This document shows, one piece after another, positions 1 through 6,878 of a stretch of 12,758 nt of DNA. The notes beneath the pieces are model-generated. The model saw only the letters and a list, made by a program, of their open reading frames with translations, did no database searches and had not been told where the DNA came from. Numbering within the stretch: position 1 is the first letter of the stretch; the number at the start of each line of letters is the position of its first letter. The position numbers and the translations under genes are program-made. The stretch comes from JBBKWJ01 sp037968895 (GTDB lineage Bacteria > Actinomycetota > Acidimicrobiia > Acidimicrobiales > SZUA-35), in NCBI GenBank assembly GCA_037968895.1, contig JBBKWJ010000115.1, positions 1-12,758 on the forward strand, given 5' to 3'.

Positions 1-83
1 GGTTCGCCAAAAAAGATCGCAGCTAGAGCGCTCGCGACATCGCTATCCAGCTCGATTTCAGCGCTTTCGCTCTTTTTGGTCAT
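1..83 (-). CDS. Unrecognised protein, N-terminal fragment (gene runs off the left edge)
   Basis: An ATG at 83-81 on the minus strand opens a frame that stays open for 27 codons to the window edge. The residues begin MTKKSESAEIELDSDV and continue to FFGE: a short charged start, then a more hydrophobic alanine-rich stretch. The codons look normal for this genome. The only Shine-Dalgarno-like run upstream is a GAGAG about 11 bases away, which is weak. The gene is divergent from the DinG-type helicase, and the two proposed starts are only 6 bases apart if the helicase begins at 90. I do not recognise the family, and the visible piece is too short to assign. It could be a chance open frame, but the divergent layout and the need for a gene to the left favour a real start. 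Confidence 0.5.
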   Translation of the reverse strand, partial: MTKKSESAEIELDSDVASALAAIFFGE

Positions 84-89
84 TGCTAC

Positions 90-2042
90 ATGATCTCTCA
101 AACTGCGGGCCGGCGGACGTCGCGTCTGTCGATGGTAGTCCGTAGGCTCTTGAACGTGTCTAGAGCCGAACGACTATTGGGTGCAGTCACCCATACGCTG
201 CCCGGCGGTGAAGTCCGTCAGGGCCAACTCCAGATGGCTCGTGGAGTTGAGGCTGCGGTCGCCGAAAAGCGGCCATATCTCGTGGAAGCAGGCACCGGCA
301 CCGGCAAGTCTCTGGCCTACCTCGTGCCCGCAATTGCCGCCAACCGAACGGTCGTCGTGGCGACCGCAACAATCGCGTTACAAAGTCAGCTCGTCAACAA
401 AGACGTGCCTCTTATCGCCGCCGCGCTCGAGCGGGATGTGAGCGCCGCAGTTCTGAAAGGTCGCGGCAACTACCTGTGCCTGCAGCGGCTCGAGGAGCTC
501 GGCAAGGCGAAGCATGACGAACAACTCCAACTTCTGCGGGGCCGATCTCCCGATGAGCACCTGAAGGACCTCAGAACGTGGGCAGAGTCGACGCTCTACG
601 GTGACCGCGAAGAGCTCGATCCGGCTCCCCCGTCCGAATTGTGGCAGGCGGTCTCCGTCGGACCAGACGAGTGTCCCGGAGCGGCTCGCTGCCCGTCCGG
701 TAACAAATGCTTCTCTGAACTGGCGCGAAACGCGGCACGAGAGGCCGACGTCATCGTCACAAACCACCATTACTACGGCCTTAGCCTTGCCTCTGGGGCC
801 GATCTACTTCCTGAACACGACGTCGTCATCTTCGATGAAGCGCACCACCTTCCTGAGGTTCTCAGCGCAACGTGCGGGAGCGAACTTGGCGGTGGTCGCT
901 TGAGAAGCGCGGCCCGCCGAATCAGGGGCACATTCACCGACGAGGTGATACCGGCTCAACTCGACCGAGTCGCAGCCGATTTCGACAATCTCCTTCGCAA
1001 CCAAGTCGGTAAACTCGCTGAAGTTACACCCGAGCTCGTCTCGGCCATGAGCACGGCTCGCAATAGGACTGACAAGGCTCTCGCGGCGGCCAGAAAGCTC
1101 AAGACATCGGCGAACACAGATGTCGCGGCGAAGCTTGAACGGGTGATGATCACTCTCACGTCCCTCATCGACGACATCGACGCCACGATGGCGTCAAACG
1201 ACTCCGATGTGCTGTGGGTTGATGGCAACGAGAACAACCCATATCTTCGCCGCACACCGCTCGACACTGCCGACATCCTTGAAGCGAGGCTTTGGCCCGG
1301 CCGGTGCGTGGTGATGACCAGCGCGACGCTTCCAGACGCACTAGTCGGTGAGCTCGGCCTCGACCCATCGATAGCGATCGAGCGTGTCGGGTCACCATTC
1401 GACTATGCGACCCAAGGCATGTTGTATTGCGCCACTCACCTGCCGAAGCCAAGCAGCGACTCATACCGCCAGGCAGTCCGAGACGAGATGGCCACGCTCA
1501 TCAACGCCGCAGGGGGCCGAACGCTCGGGCTCTTTACCAGCGCGTCAGCCATGCGTGAAGCCGCCGATCAGCTCGTCGATGAGCTTGACTTCCCTGTCTT
1601 GACACAAGGTGATGCTGCGAAGGGGATCCTGATCGAGCGGTTCATGGAAGACCCTCGAACCGTGCTTCTTGCGACGATGTCCTTTTGGCAAGGTGTTGAT
1701 CTTCCGGGAGACACACTCACGCTCGTCACCATCGACCGAATCCCGTTTCCTCGTCCTGACGAGCCAGTGACTCAGGCCAAACGAGACAAGGCCGGCCGCT
1801 ATGCGTTCAGAGACGTCGATCTTCCCCGGGCGCAGATACTCCTAGCCCAGGCCGCCGGTCGGCTTATCCGCCGCTCAGATGACCGAGGCGTCGTCGCCGT
1901 CTTCGATCCGCGCCTGGCAACGACGAAGTCGTATCGATGGGACCTCATCAATTCCATGCCGCCAATGCGTCGCACGGCGAAGCAAGAAGAGGTGCTCGCG
2001 TTCCTACGGGAGCTCGACGAGGCCAGCCTGACCGACGCGTGA
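90..2042 (+). CDS. dinG: ATP-dependent helicase, DinG/XPD-like, iron-sulfur type
   Basis: This is a superfamily 2 DNA helicase of the DinG/XPD group, expected to unwind DNA 5' to 3', including R-loops or damaged structures, in the cytoplasm. Counted from position 90, Walker A is EAGTGTGKS (residues 66-74). Four cysteines fit a 4Fe-4S cluster: C130 in NYLC, then C195, C201 and C207. Walker B/DEAH is at residues 249-252 (FDEAHH). A TSATLP motif follows, and QAAGRLIRR near the end is motif VI. The length of about 650 residues is normal for the actinobacterial form, which lacks the exonuclease domain of some Firmicutes homologues. The start is uncertain. Homology begins near residue 25 (RAERLL), the first 22 codons are arginine-rich with rare codons, and no good ribosome site precedes 90. 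ATG at 132 or GTG at 156 (with TAGG about 9 bases upstream) are alternatives. The stop lies 1 base from the era stop on the other strand. Confidence 0.9.
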   Translation: MISQTAGRRTSRLSMVVRRLLNVSRAERLLGAVTHTLPGGEVRQGQLQMARGVEAAVAEKRPYLVEAGTGTGKSLAYLVPAIAANRTVVVATATIALQSQLVNKDVPLIAAALERDVSAAVLKGRGNYLCLQRLEELGKAKHDEQLQLLRGRSPDEHLKDLRTWAESTLYGDREELDPAPPSELWQAVSVGPDECPGAARCPSGNKCFSELARNAAREADVIVTNHHYYGLSLASGADLLPEHDVVIFDEAHHLPEVLSATCGSELGGGRLRSAARRIRGTFTDEVIPAQLDRVAADFDNLLRNQVGKLAEVTPELVSAMSTARNRTDKALAAARKLKTSANTDVAAKLERVMITLTSLIDDIDATMASNDSDVLWVDGNENNPYLRRTPLDTADILEARLWPGRCVVMTSATLPDALVGELGLDPSIAIERVGSPFDYATQGMLYCATHLPKPSSDSYRQAVRDEMATLINAAGGRTLGLFTSASAMREAADQLVDELDFPVLTQGDAAKGILIERFMEDPRTVLLATMSFWQGVDLPGDTLTLVTIDRIPFPRPDEPVTQAKRDKAGRYAFRDVDLPRAQILLAQAAGRLIRRSDDRGVVAVFDPRLATTKSYRWDLINSMPPMRRTAKQEEVLAFLRELDEASLTDA

Positions 2043-2043
2043 G

Positions 2044-2910
2044 CTAGTAGCCGAGCCGTTCGACCGCGAGCGGATCTTGCTGCCAGTCAGGGTCGACGGT
2101 GACGGCAAGCTCGAGATAGGTGCCCTTCGGCAGCTGGGAGCGAGCCTTCACTCCGACCTCTTTGAGGACTGCCCCCTTCTTGCCGATCACGATCCCCTTC
2201 TGGGAATCGCGCTCGACCAAGATCTCGACCCGGATATGGGGCCAGTCGTAGTCGGTCACCCTGGTTGCTACTGAGTGAGGGACTTCGTCACGGGTGACCC
2301 GCAGGAGTTGCTCTCGCACTAGCTCAGCCACCCATTGAGGATCGGGAGTGTCGCTGATCTGCTCTTCGGGATACCACATCGGGCCCTCTGGCATGCGCGA
2401 CGCAAGATGCTCGAGCAGTTCGGGTACGCCTTTGCCGGTAAACGCTGAGATCGGGAAATAGGCCGATGCGTCGAGCGATCCGAGCCGGCTTAGCTGGGAC
2501 CCAATGCGAACCGGGTCGAGGTTGTCGCACTTGTTCAGCACAACAACGGTGTTCTCAGGATTAAGGCTCTTCGCCAGGAACTCGTCGCCGGTGCCGAATC
2601 CAGTGCGGCCGTCGATCACGAAACACACAACGTCGACGCCTTTGCTGGCGTCTTCGGCCGTGGCATTGAGCTTCTTTCCCAACGCGCTACGAGGCTTGCC
2701 GATGCCAGGCGTATCGACGAAGACAATTTGGCAGCCGGGCTTGTTGTACAGACCACGAATTTGGTGGCGCGTCGTCTGTGGCTTGTCTGATGTGATGGTG
2801 ACCTTCGTGCCGATCAGTTGATTCAGCAGTGTCGACTTGCCGACATTCGGGCGGCCAAGCAATGTCACAAACCCAGATCGGAATCCGGCTTCTGGTTGGA
2901 TGATGGTCAT
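2044..2910 (-). CDS. era: GTPase Era, 16S rRNA-binding ribosome assembly factor
   Basis: Era is a GTPase that binds the 3' end of 16S rRNA and assists 30S subunit maturation. All G motifs are visible in the 288-residue product: G1 GRPNVGKST (19-27), the G2 threonines at 46-47, G3 DTPG (66-69), G4 NKCD (126-129) and G5 SAF (155-157). The C-terminal KH domain carries the RNA-binding GxxG loop as GKKG (243-246), followed by the usual KEVGVKAR helix. The length is normal. The ATG overlaps the stop of the upstream CNNM gene as ATGA. A GAGG at 2921-2918, seven bases before the start, provides a Shine-Dalgarno sequence, so initiation need not depend wholly on coupling. It is the last gene of the phoH-ybeY-CNNM-era series. 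That series joins Era functionally with the rRNA-maturation nuclease YbeY, a link known from other bacteria. Confidence 0.97.
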   Translation of the reverse strand: MTIIQPEAGFRSGFVTLLGRPNVGKSTLLNQLIGTKVTITSDKPQTTRHQIRGLYNKPGCQIVFVDTPGIGKPRSALGKKLNATAEDASKGVDVVCFVIDGRTGFGTGDEFLAKSLNPENTVVVLNKCDNLDPVRIGSQLSRLGSLDASAYFPISAFTGKGVPELLEHLASRMPEGPMWYPEEQISDTPDPQWVAELVREQLLRVTRDEVPHSVATRVTDYDWPHIRVEILVERDSQKGIVIGKKGAVLKEVGVKARSQLPKGTYLELAVTVDPDWQQDPLAVERLGY

Positions 2911-4172
2911 TGCTCTACCTCAACTGCTGGCTCGGCAACACGAGCAATATGCACGCGTGTAATCCGTCGGCCATGTACGCGATCGACGCGCAGCCGATAA
3001 CCCTCGACCTCGGCTGTCTCGCCAATCACGGGCACCCGGCCGAATAGATCGAACACAAGGCCGCCAACGGTGTCGAAATCGCCCTCGGGAAGAGTGATGG
3101 TGCCGAGATCGTTCAATTCGTCGATCAACATGCGACCATCGACCCTGAGAGAGCCATCGGTTTGCCTCACCATGAGGGGTTCTTCTTTGTCGTATTCGTC
3201 GACGATCTCGCCAACCAATTCTTCAATGAGGTCTTCGAGGGTGACGAGCCCTGCGATTCCACCGTATTCGTCGACCGCCATCGCCAAGTGAAAGCTCTCC
3301 TGCTGCATTTCTTTCAGGAGGGTTGAGACAGACTTGGTCTCGGGTACGAATCGTGCCACACGAAGGTGCTCGTCGGAGCGGTCACGGCCCCGATCGTCGA
3401 GTTCGGCCCTGATGAGATCTTTCATGTAAATCAACCCGACGATGTCATCGGTGCTTTCGCCGACAACGGGCAGGCGGGAGAAGCCAGCGGCCGAGCAGAT
3501 CTCAAGCGCTTCATCAACCGCCACCTCGCGCTGCACGGTGGTCATATCGGTCCGGGGAACCATGACTTCTCTGACGATCGTGTCGCCGAACTCTATGACT
3601 GACTCAATTAGGTCTCGTTCTTCTTTTTCGATGACCGCGTCTTCGAGGGCGGCGTCGGCCAGCGCGATGAACTCTTCCGGCGTTGCGAACGGCCCCTTTC
3701 GCAAACCCTTGCCAGGCACGAGCCAGTTCGTGAACCCAATCAGGGCCCTCGAGACCAAACGAATTGGATAACTACCAACGAGTCCCGAGATCGGCCCCGC
3801 GAGCGCCACGGCAAGACGATCGGCGTGCAAGATGCCGAGCGTTCGGGGGCCTACCTCGGTGACAACAAAGAGCAACATGGCGTTGAGGAGCGCAGGACCG
3901 ACGAGCCCAGGCCAGCCAAGCCAGTCGAACGCCAGAACAGTAACAATGGTGACCTCAGTGACCTGGAGCATCACCACCACGAGGCGGAGCGGGTTGAGCA
4001 ACGCCTCCGGATCGTTGAGCAGTCGTAGCACTCGTTCGCGCTTCTTCAGCGCGACACCTTCAAGCGACACGATTCGACTTGGGCTCGTTTGGGCCAACGC
4101 AGTCTCGGCGCCGACTAAGAACGCTGTCGCGATAAGGCAAAGGCCGCTGAGGAGGAGAAGGACTGTATTCAT
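2907..4172 (-). CDS. CNNM/CorC (HlyC) family membrane protein with paired CBS domains
   Basis: This 421-residue protein belongs to the family linked to magnesium or cobalt efflux and often annotated hemolysin C or CorC. The order is: an N-terminal DUF21/CNNM membrane domain (about 1-150) with hydrophobic segments near 3-25, 64-82, 90-107 and 119-145; a linker with MVPRTDM (204-210) opening the CBS pair (about 204-325, including the DEYGGIAGLV signature at 301-310); and a C-terminal CorC/HlyC transporter-associated domain (about 333-410). The canonical GEIxPK loop reads VTEVGPRTLG (104-113). The asparagine-rich stretch of typical CNNM proteins reads VVVMLQVTE (65-73), a divergence I recall from actinobacterial members, so transport cannot be assumed. 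The gene starts 10 bases after ybeY, has no evident Shine-Dalgarno sequence, and its stop overlaps the era start (ATGA). It is in the same position as the CNNM gene beside era in mycobacteria. Confidence 0.92.
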   Translation of the reverse strand: MNTVLLLLSGLCLIATAFLVGAETALAQTSPSRIVSLEGVALKKRERVLRLLNDPEALLNPLRLVVVMLQVTEVTIVTVLAFDWLGWPGLVGPALLNAMLLFVVTEVGPRTLGILHADRLAVALAGPISGLVGSYPIRLVSRALIGFTNWLVPGKGLRKGPFATPEEFIALADAALEDAVIEKEERDLIESVIEFGDTIVREVMVPRTDMTTVQREVAVDEALEICSAAGFSRLPVVGESTDDIVGLIYMKDLIRAELDDRGRDRSDEHLRVARFVPETKSVSTLLKEMQQESFHLAMAVDEYGGIAGLVTLEDLIEELVGEIVDEYDKEEPLMVRQTDGSLRVDGRMLIDELNDLGTITLPEGDFDTVGGLVFDLFGRVPVIGETAEVEGYRLRVDRVHGRRITRVHIARVAEPAVEVEQ

Positions 4173-4193
4173 GGTGTCGCGTTCATGGTGTCG
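4168..4193. repeat. 12-base direct repeat at the ybeY/CNNM-gene junction with a nested five-codon frame
   Basis: The plus-strand word TTCATGGTGTCG occurs at 4168-4179 and again at 4182-4193, offset by 14 bases. On the coding (minus) strand each copy contains ATGAA. The first copy met by a ribosome holds the ybeY stop (TGA at 4185-4183), and the second holds the CNNM-gene ATG (4172-4170). An ATG at 4186-4184 overlaps the ybeY stop and opens ATG-AAC-GCG-ACA-CCA-TGA (MNATP), whose TGA at 4171-4169 overlaps the CNNM start as ATGA. This looks like a small local duplication of a former overlapping stop-start junction. Whether the mini-frame is translated is unknown. Confidence 0.6.
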
Positions 4194-4764
4194 GGTGAGC
4201 GATGCCGTATCGCTCTAGGTGGACCGCTTCACGGGCCCGCATGCGGATGGTCTCGTCTGTCTCGGCGTGGTCGTGGCCGAGTAGGTGCAGAACTCCGTGC
4301 ACGAGTAACAAGGTCAACTCGGACTCGTAGTCGCCCGCATGGTCAGCCGCTTGGCTGTGAGCAACTGATGGGCACAACACGATGTCGCCAAGATGGTGGG
4401 GCAGGCCAGGCAAGTCGAGTCCGAGGGCATCGCTGTCATCGAGTGGGAAACTCAAGACGTCGGTTGGGCCATCGGCACCCATGTGGGTGCGGTTGAGGTC
4501 GGCCATCATGTCTTCGTCGACGAAGAACACGTCGACGTTGCCCGAGATGACATCCTCGCCCAACACTGTCTGGAGCACGACTTCACCCCATCGTTCGGTA
4601 TCGACGAGTGGCTCGAGCGCAGTTCGTTCGTCACTGGCCGAGACGGTGACGTCGCCCGCCTTGTGCAATGAGCCATCGTGTTCGTTGATCTCGAGTTCTT
4701 CCGCTACGACAGCGTCTTCCTCGACGGCTGCGTCTTCGGCGACTGGTCGAGTCCGTTTGATCAC
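4183..4764 (-). CDS. ybeY: Endoribonuclease YbeY, rRNA maturation factor
   Basis: YbeY is a single-strand-specific, zinc-dependent endoribonuclease involved in 16S rRNA 3'-end maturation and ribosome quality control. The metal site HGVLHLLGHDH is at residues 156-166, with histidines H156, H160 and H166. The family signature TDVLSFPL is at 101-108, and LGDIVLCP at 125-132. The start is GTG at 4764, overlapping the phoH stop as GTGA, and no Shine-Dalgarno sequence is visible, which suggests coupling to phoH. The protein has 193 residues against roughly 150-180 for many relatives. Recognisable homology starts around residue 40, leaving an N-terminal extension of about 38 residues rich in Glu, Asp, Ala and Val. 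A downstream start would remove this extension, but I see no convincing ribosome site for one. The coupled GTGA overlap favours the long form. Confidence 0.95.
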   Translation of the reverse strand: MIKRTRPVAEDAAVEEDAVVAEELEINEHDGSLHKAGDVTVSASDERTALEPLVDTERWGEVVLQTVLGEDVISGNVDVFFVDEDMMADLNRTHMGADGPTDVLSFPLDDSDALGLDLPGLPHHLGDIVLCPSVAHSQAADHAGDYESELTLLLVHGVLHLLGHDHAETDETIRMRAREAVHLERYGIAHPTP

Positions 4765-5699
4765 TGGCTATGCCGATCGTAGGCGTCGACGATGTCTTGC
4801 ACGATGCGATGGCGCACGACGTCTTTCGAACCGAGGTGGACGAAGCCAACTCCCTCGATGCCAGTGAGGATCGACTCGATCTCGTTCAGCCCGCTTCGCG
4901 CTCCACCAAGGTCGACCTGAGTGACGTCGCCCGTGATTACACAATGGGAGCCGAATCCGATGCGAGTCAGAAACATCTTCATCTGTTCTGGCGTGGTGTT
5001 TTGCGCTTCGTCAAGAATGATGAAGCTGTCATTGAGGGTTCGACCTCGCATAAAGGCCAACGGCGCAACTTCGATTGACCCCTTCGCCAGAAGGCTGGCC
5101 ATTCCTTCTGCTCCGACCATGTCTTGCAGGGCGTCGTAGAGCGGCCGAAGGTATGGGTCGACCTTCGACAAAAGATCGCCGGGCAGGAAACCGAGCCGCT
5201 CGCCGGCTTCTACGGCAGGGCGGGTGAGAAGAATGCGTTCAACCTGCTTCTCTTGCAACGCCTTGACCGCACATGCAACTGCGAGCCAGCTTTTACCGGT
5301 TCCCGCTGGCCCAATGCCGAAGGTGATCATGTGCTCACGAATGGCGTCGATGTAGCGCTTCTGGCCGGCCGTCTTTGGCCGTACCACTTTGCCTCGCGAG
5401 GTCGTGACTACTCGGTCGGTCAGAACCTCTGAGGGTCGTTCGTCTTCGGCGACCATCTCGATGGCGCGCCCGATCAGGGTCGTGTCGAGGCTTTGGCCCC
5501 GTTCGAGAACTAGGACGAGCTCTTCCAGAGCCTTTGCCGCCTTCTCCGCTTCGGGACCCTCGACGGTGATCTCGTTGCCTCGCACAAGGATTGACGCGTC
5601 AAACGCGTCCTCCACCAACCGCAGCTGTTCATCGCGCGATCCGAGCAGGGCTGTCATCAGATGATTTCCGGGGACGTGTATCTTCACTGGTGCAGTCAT
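4761..5699 (-). CDS. phoH: PhoH-like ATPase
   Basis: This is a cytoplasmic P-loop ATPase of the PhoH family, related to the helicase domain of RNA-processing proteins and usually found beside ybeY. The 312 residues carry Walker A as GPAGTGKS (130-137), RPAVEAGERLGFLPGD (160-175), Walker B as FIILDEAQN (226-234) and the sensor-like ITGDVTQVDL (255-264). The N-terminal 100 residues resemble the small alpha/beta domain of the family (ILVRGNEITVEG, 37-48). The ATG at 5699 is preceded by GAGG about 8 bases upstream. As the first gene of the phoH-ybeY-CNNM-era series it must be transcribed from its own promoter within 5700-5865, because the next gene upstream faces away. A TACGAT about 15 bases before the start is a possible -10 without a clear -35. 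Biochemical substrate in bacteria is not settled; RNA is the usual proposal. Confidence 0.95.
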   Translation of the reverse strand: MTAPVKIHVPGNHLMTALLGSRDEQLRLVEDAFDASILVRGNEITVEGPEAEKAAKALEELVLVLERGQSLDTTLIGRAIEMVAEDERPSEVLTDRVVTTSRGKVVRPKTAGQKRYIDAIREHMITFGIGPAGTGKSWLAVACAVKALQEKQVERILLTRPAVEAGERLGFLPGDLLSKVDPYLRPLYDALQDMVGAEGMASLLAKGSIEVAPLAFMRGRTLNDSFIILDEAQNTTPEQMKMFLTRIGFGSHCVITGDVTQVDLGGARSGLNEIESILTGIEGVGFVHLGSKDVVRHRIVQDIVDAYDRHSQ

Positions 5700-5750
5700 G
5701 GATTCGCCTCATCGTACAGCCGTCACCGGTTTCTGGTTTGGAATTCACTC

Positions 5751-5779
5751 TTGGCACGCCGGGTCGGCTGAGCTACATT
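5751..5779 (+). promoter_or_regulatory. Candidate sigma-70-type promoter for the pseudokinase gene
   Basis: TTGGCA at 5751-5756 (five of six matches to TTGACA) and TACATT at 5774-5779 (four of six to TATAAT) are separated by exactly 17 bases on the plus strand. They lie in the intergenic region between divergent phoH and the pseudokinase gene. A transcript would start near 5786, leaving a leader of about 80 bases. This is prediction from sequence only. Confidence 0.5.
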
Positions 5780-5852
5780 GAGCCGCTCGGGTAGGTCACA
5801 CCCTCGATCGCCGCCGACCCTTGTGGTGGCATCCAACACAGCACAACTCCTC

Positions 5853-5859
5853 AAAGGAG
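5853..5859 (+). promoter_or_regulatory. Ribosome binding site fixing the TTG start of the pseudokinase gene
   Basis: AAAGGAG lies 6 bases before TTG at 5866-5868 and is the strongest Shine-Dalgarno match in the window. It decides the start against an in-frame TTG at 5821, which has no ribosome site and would add 15 residues unlike a kinase N-lobe. Confidence 0.7.
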
Positions 5860-5865
5860 ACTGTT

Positions 5866-6867
5866 TTGGCTACCCGGGTCACCCTGTCCAGCAACGATGG
5901 ACAGCTTTTTGTACACAAGGTTGCGCTCAGCGGCGACCAGCACGATCGAACGGCTGAGGCCAAGTGGCTGGCCAAGGCCCACCACCACGGTGTGGTCCGC
6001 CTGCACCGATTCGATCCTGATCCACTCACGATCATCACCGAGCACGCAGGCACCGAAACACTCCGTACCAAGGTTGCCGCTCCCCCAGAAGCAGCCGCTG
6101 TGCTTGCCCAAGTGTGCGCGACCCTCGCCGCCCTGCACTCACGCTCGCTGGTCCACGGCAAACTCACCCTTGACCACATCGTGCTCGCTGGTAGCAAGGC
6201 GCTGATCTGCAGCCCCGATGGAGTAAGCGACGACCCACTCGTCGACCTCGCCAGTCTCGCCCAAATCGTCGACACCCTCATTGAGCGGTGGGATGCCGCT
6301 GAGACAACGGTGGCCAATCGAGTCGTCTGGTACCAGCTCGCGAGCAGGCTTCGCCAAGAGTCGGGCCCATACGGCGCAAAACGCGCCATAGGCACACTGG
6401 CAAAGCTGAGTGAACGACAGCCCGCTCCCGTCGACTCGCAAGCGCCTCGAACCGAGGCACAACGGCGCCTGCTTGGCCTCGGGGTTGCCGCCACGTTTGC
6501 CTGCTTGTGTCTCGCTGGCCTGCTCGCCCTCGCTCCAGACGATTCCCCGACCGAGACGACGACCGAAGTCGTTGTTGGCAATGAACGTTTTGGCGTCGGG
6601 ACAGGCGATGCCGTCGCCGTCGATATCACCGAAGCCTGCGGCGATGGTCCTGTCGCCGCACTTCTCAACAAGGAGACCGACACAGTCTGGGGGTTCTACG
6701 CGGCACGTGACGGTGAGAATGGAGTCGCACTCGCAACAGTTGCCGGTGCAACCGGTATCGAAACTCGCGATTCGGATGCAGAAGGTGCCGCTCACGACGG
6801 CTCGTGTTCCGAGCTCTGGGTTGTTGGCCCAGCCGGAGCGATCAGAATTGTGCCGGCCGAGGCCTAA
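5866..6867 (+). CDS. Single-pass membrane protein with a degenerate protein-kinase (pseudokinase) domain
   Basis: The 333-residue product, counted from TTG at 5866, has three parts. Residues 1 to about 185 follow the plan of a Ser/Thr kinase: a beta3-like lysine (K18 in LFVHKVA), an alphaC-like AEAKWLAKAHHHGVVRL, a hinge ITEHAGTETL, and a catalytic-loop equivalent HGKLTLDHIVL (97-107). There HRD is HGK, the catalytic Asp is K99 and the metal-binding Asn is H104. The DFG site reads CSP (115-117), and no glycine-rich loop is visible, so phosphotransfer is unlikely. A hydrophobic helix at about 202-223, preceded by an arginine pair, predicts one membrane span with the kinase fold inside. The outer part (224-333) has a Thr/Glu linker, then a domain with C258 and C314 that could form a disulfide. 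Its GDAVAVDITEACGDGPVAALL resembles one FG-GAP-like motif. Known bacterial pseudokinases act as binding scaffolds, as in mycobacterial MviN. Here the partner is unknown. It converges with the BldD-like gene, 11 bases away. Confidence 0.75.
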   Translation: MATRVTLSSNDGQLFVHKVALSGDQHDRTAEAKWLAKAHHHGVVRLHRFDPDPLTIITEHAGTETLRTKVAAPPEAAAVLAQVCATLAALHSRSLVHGKLTLDHIVLAGSKALICSPDGVSDDPLVDLASLAQIVDTLIERWDAAETTVANRVVWYQLASRLRQESGPYGAKRAIGTLAKLSERQPAPVDSQAPRTEAQRRLLGLGVAATFACLCLAGLLALAPDDSPTETTTEVVVGNERFGVGTGDAVAVDITEACGDGPVAALLNKETDTVWGFYAARDGENGVALATVAGATGIETRDSDAEGAAHDGSCSELWVVGPAGAIRIVPAEA

Positions 6868-6878
6868 ACGAAAGGGTC

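Noticed and set aside
4185..4867. Plus-strand open frames across ybeY (103, 161 and 92 codons)
   Set aside because: All lie opposite the well-supported ybeY and phoH genes and show no domain signature.
5796..6683. Long open frame of 295 codons antisense to the pseudokinase gene
   Set aside because: It is serine/arginine-rich with no family resemblance, no ribosome site, and typical of the shadow frame opposite a high-GC gene.
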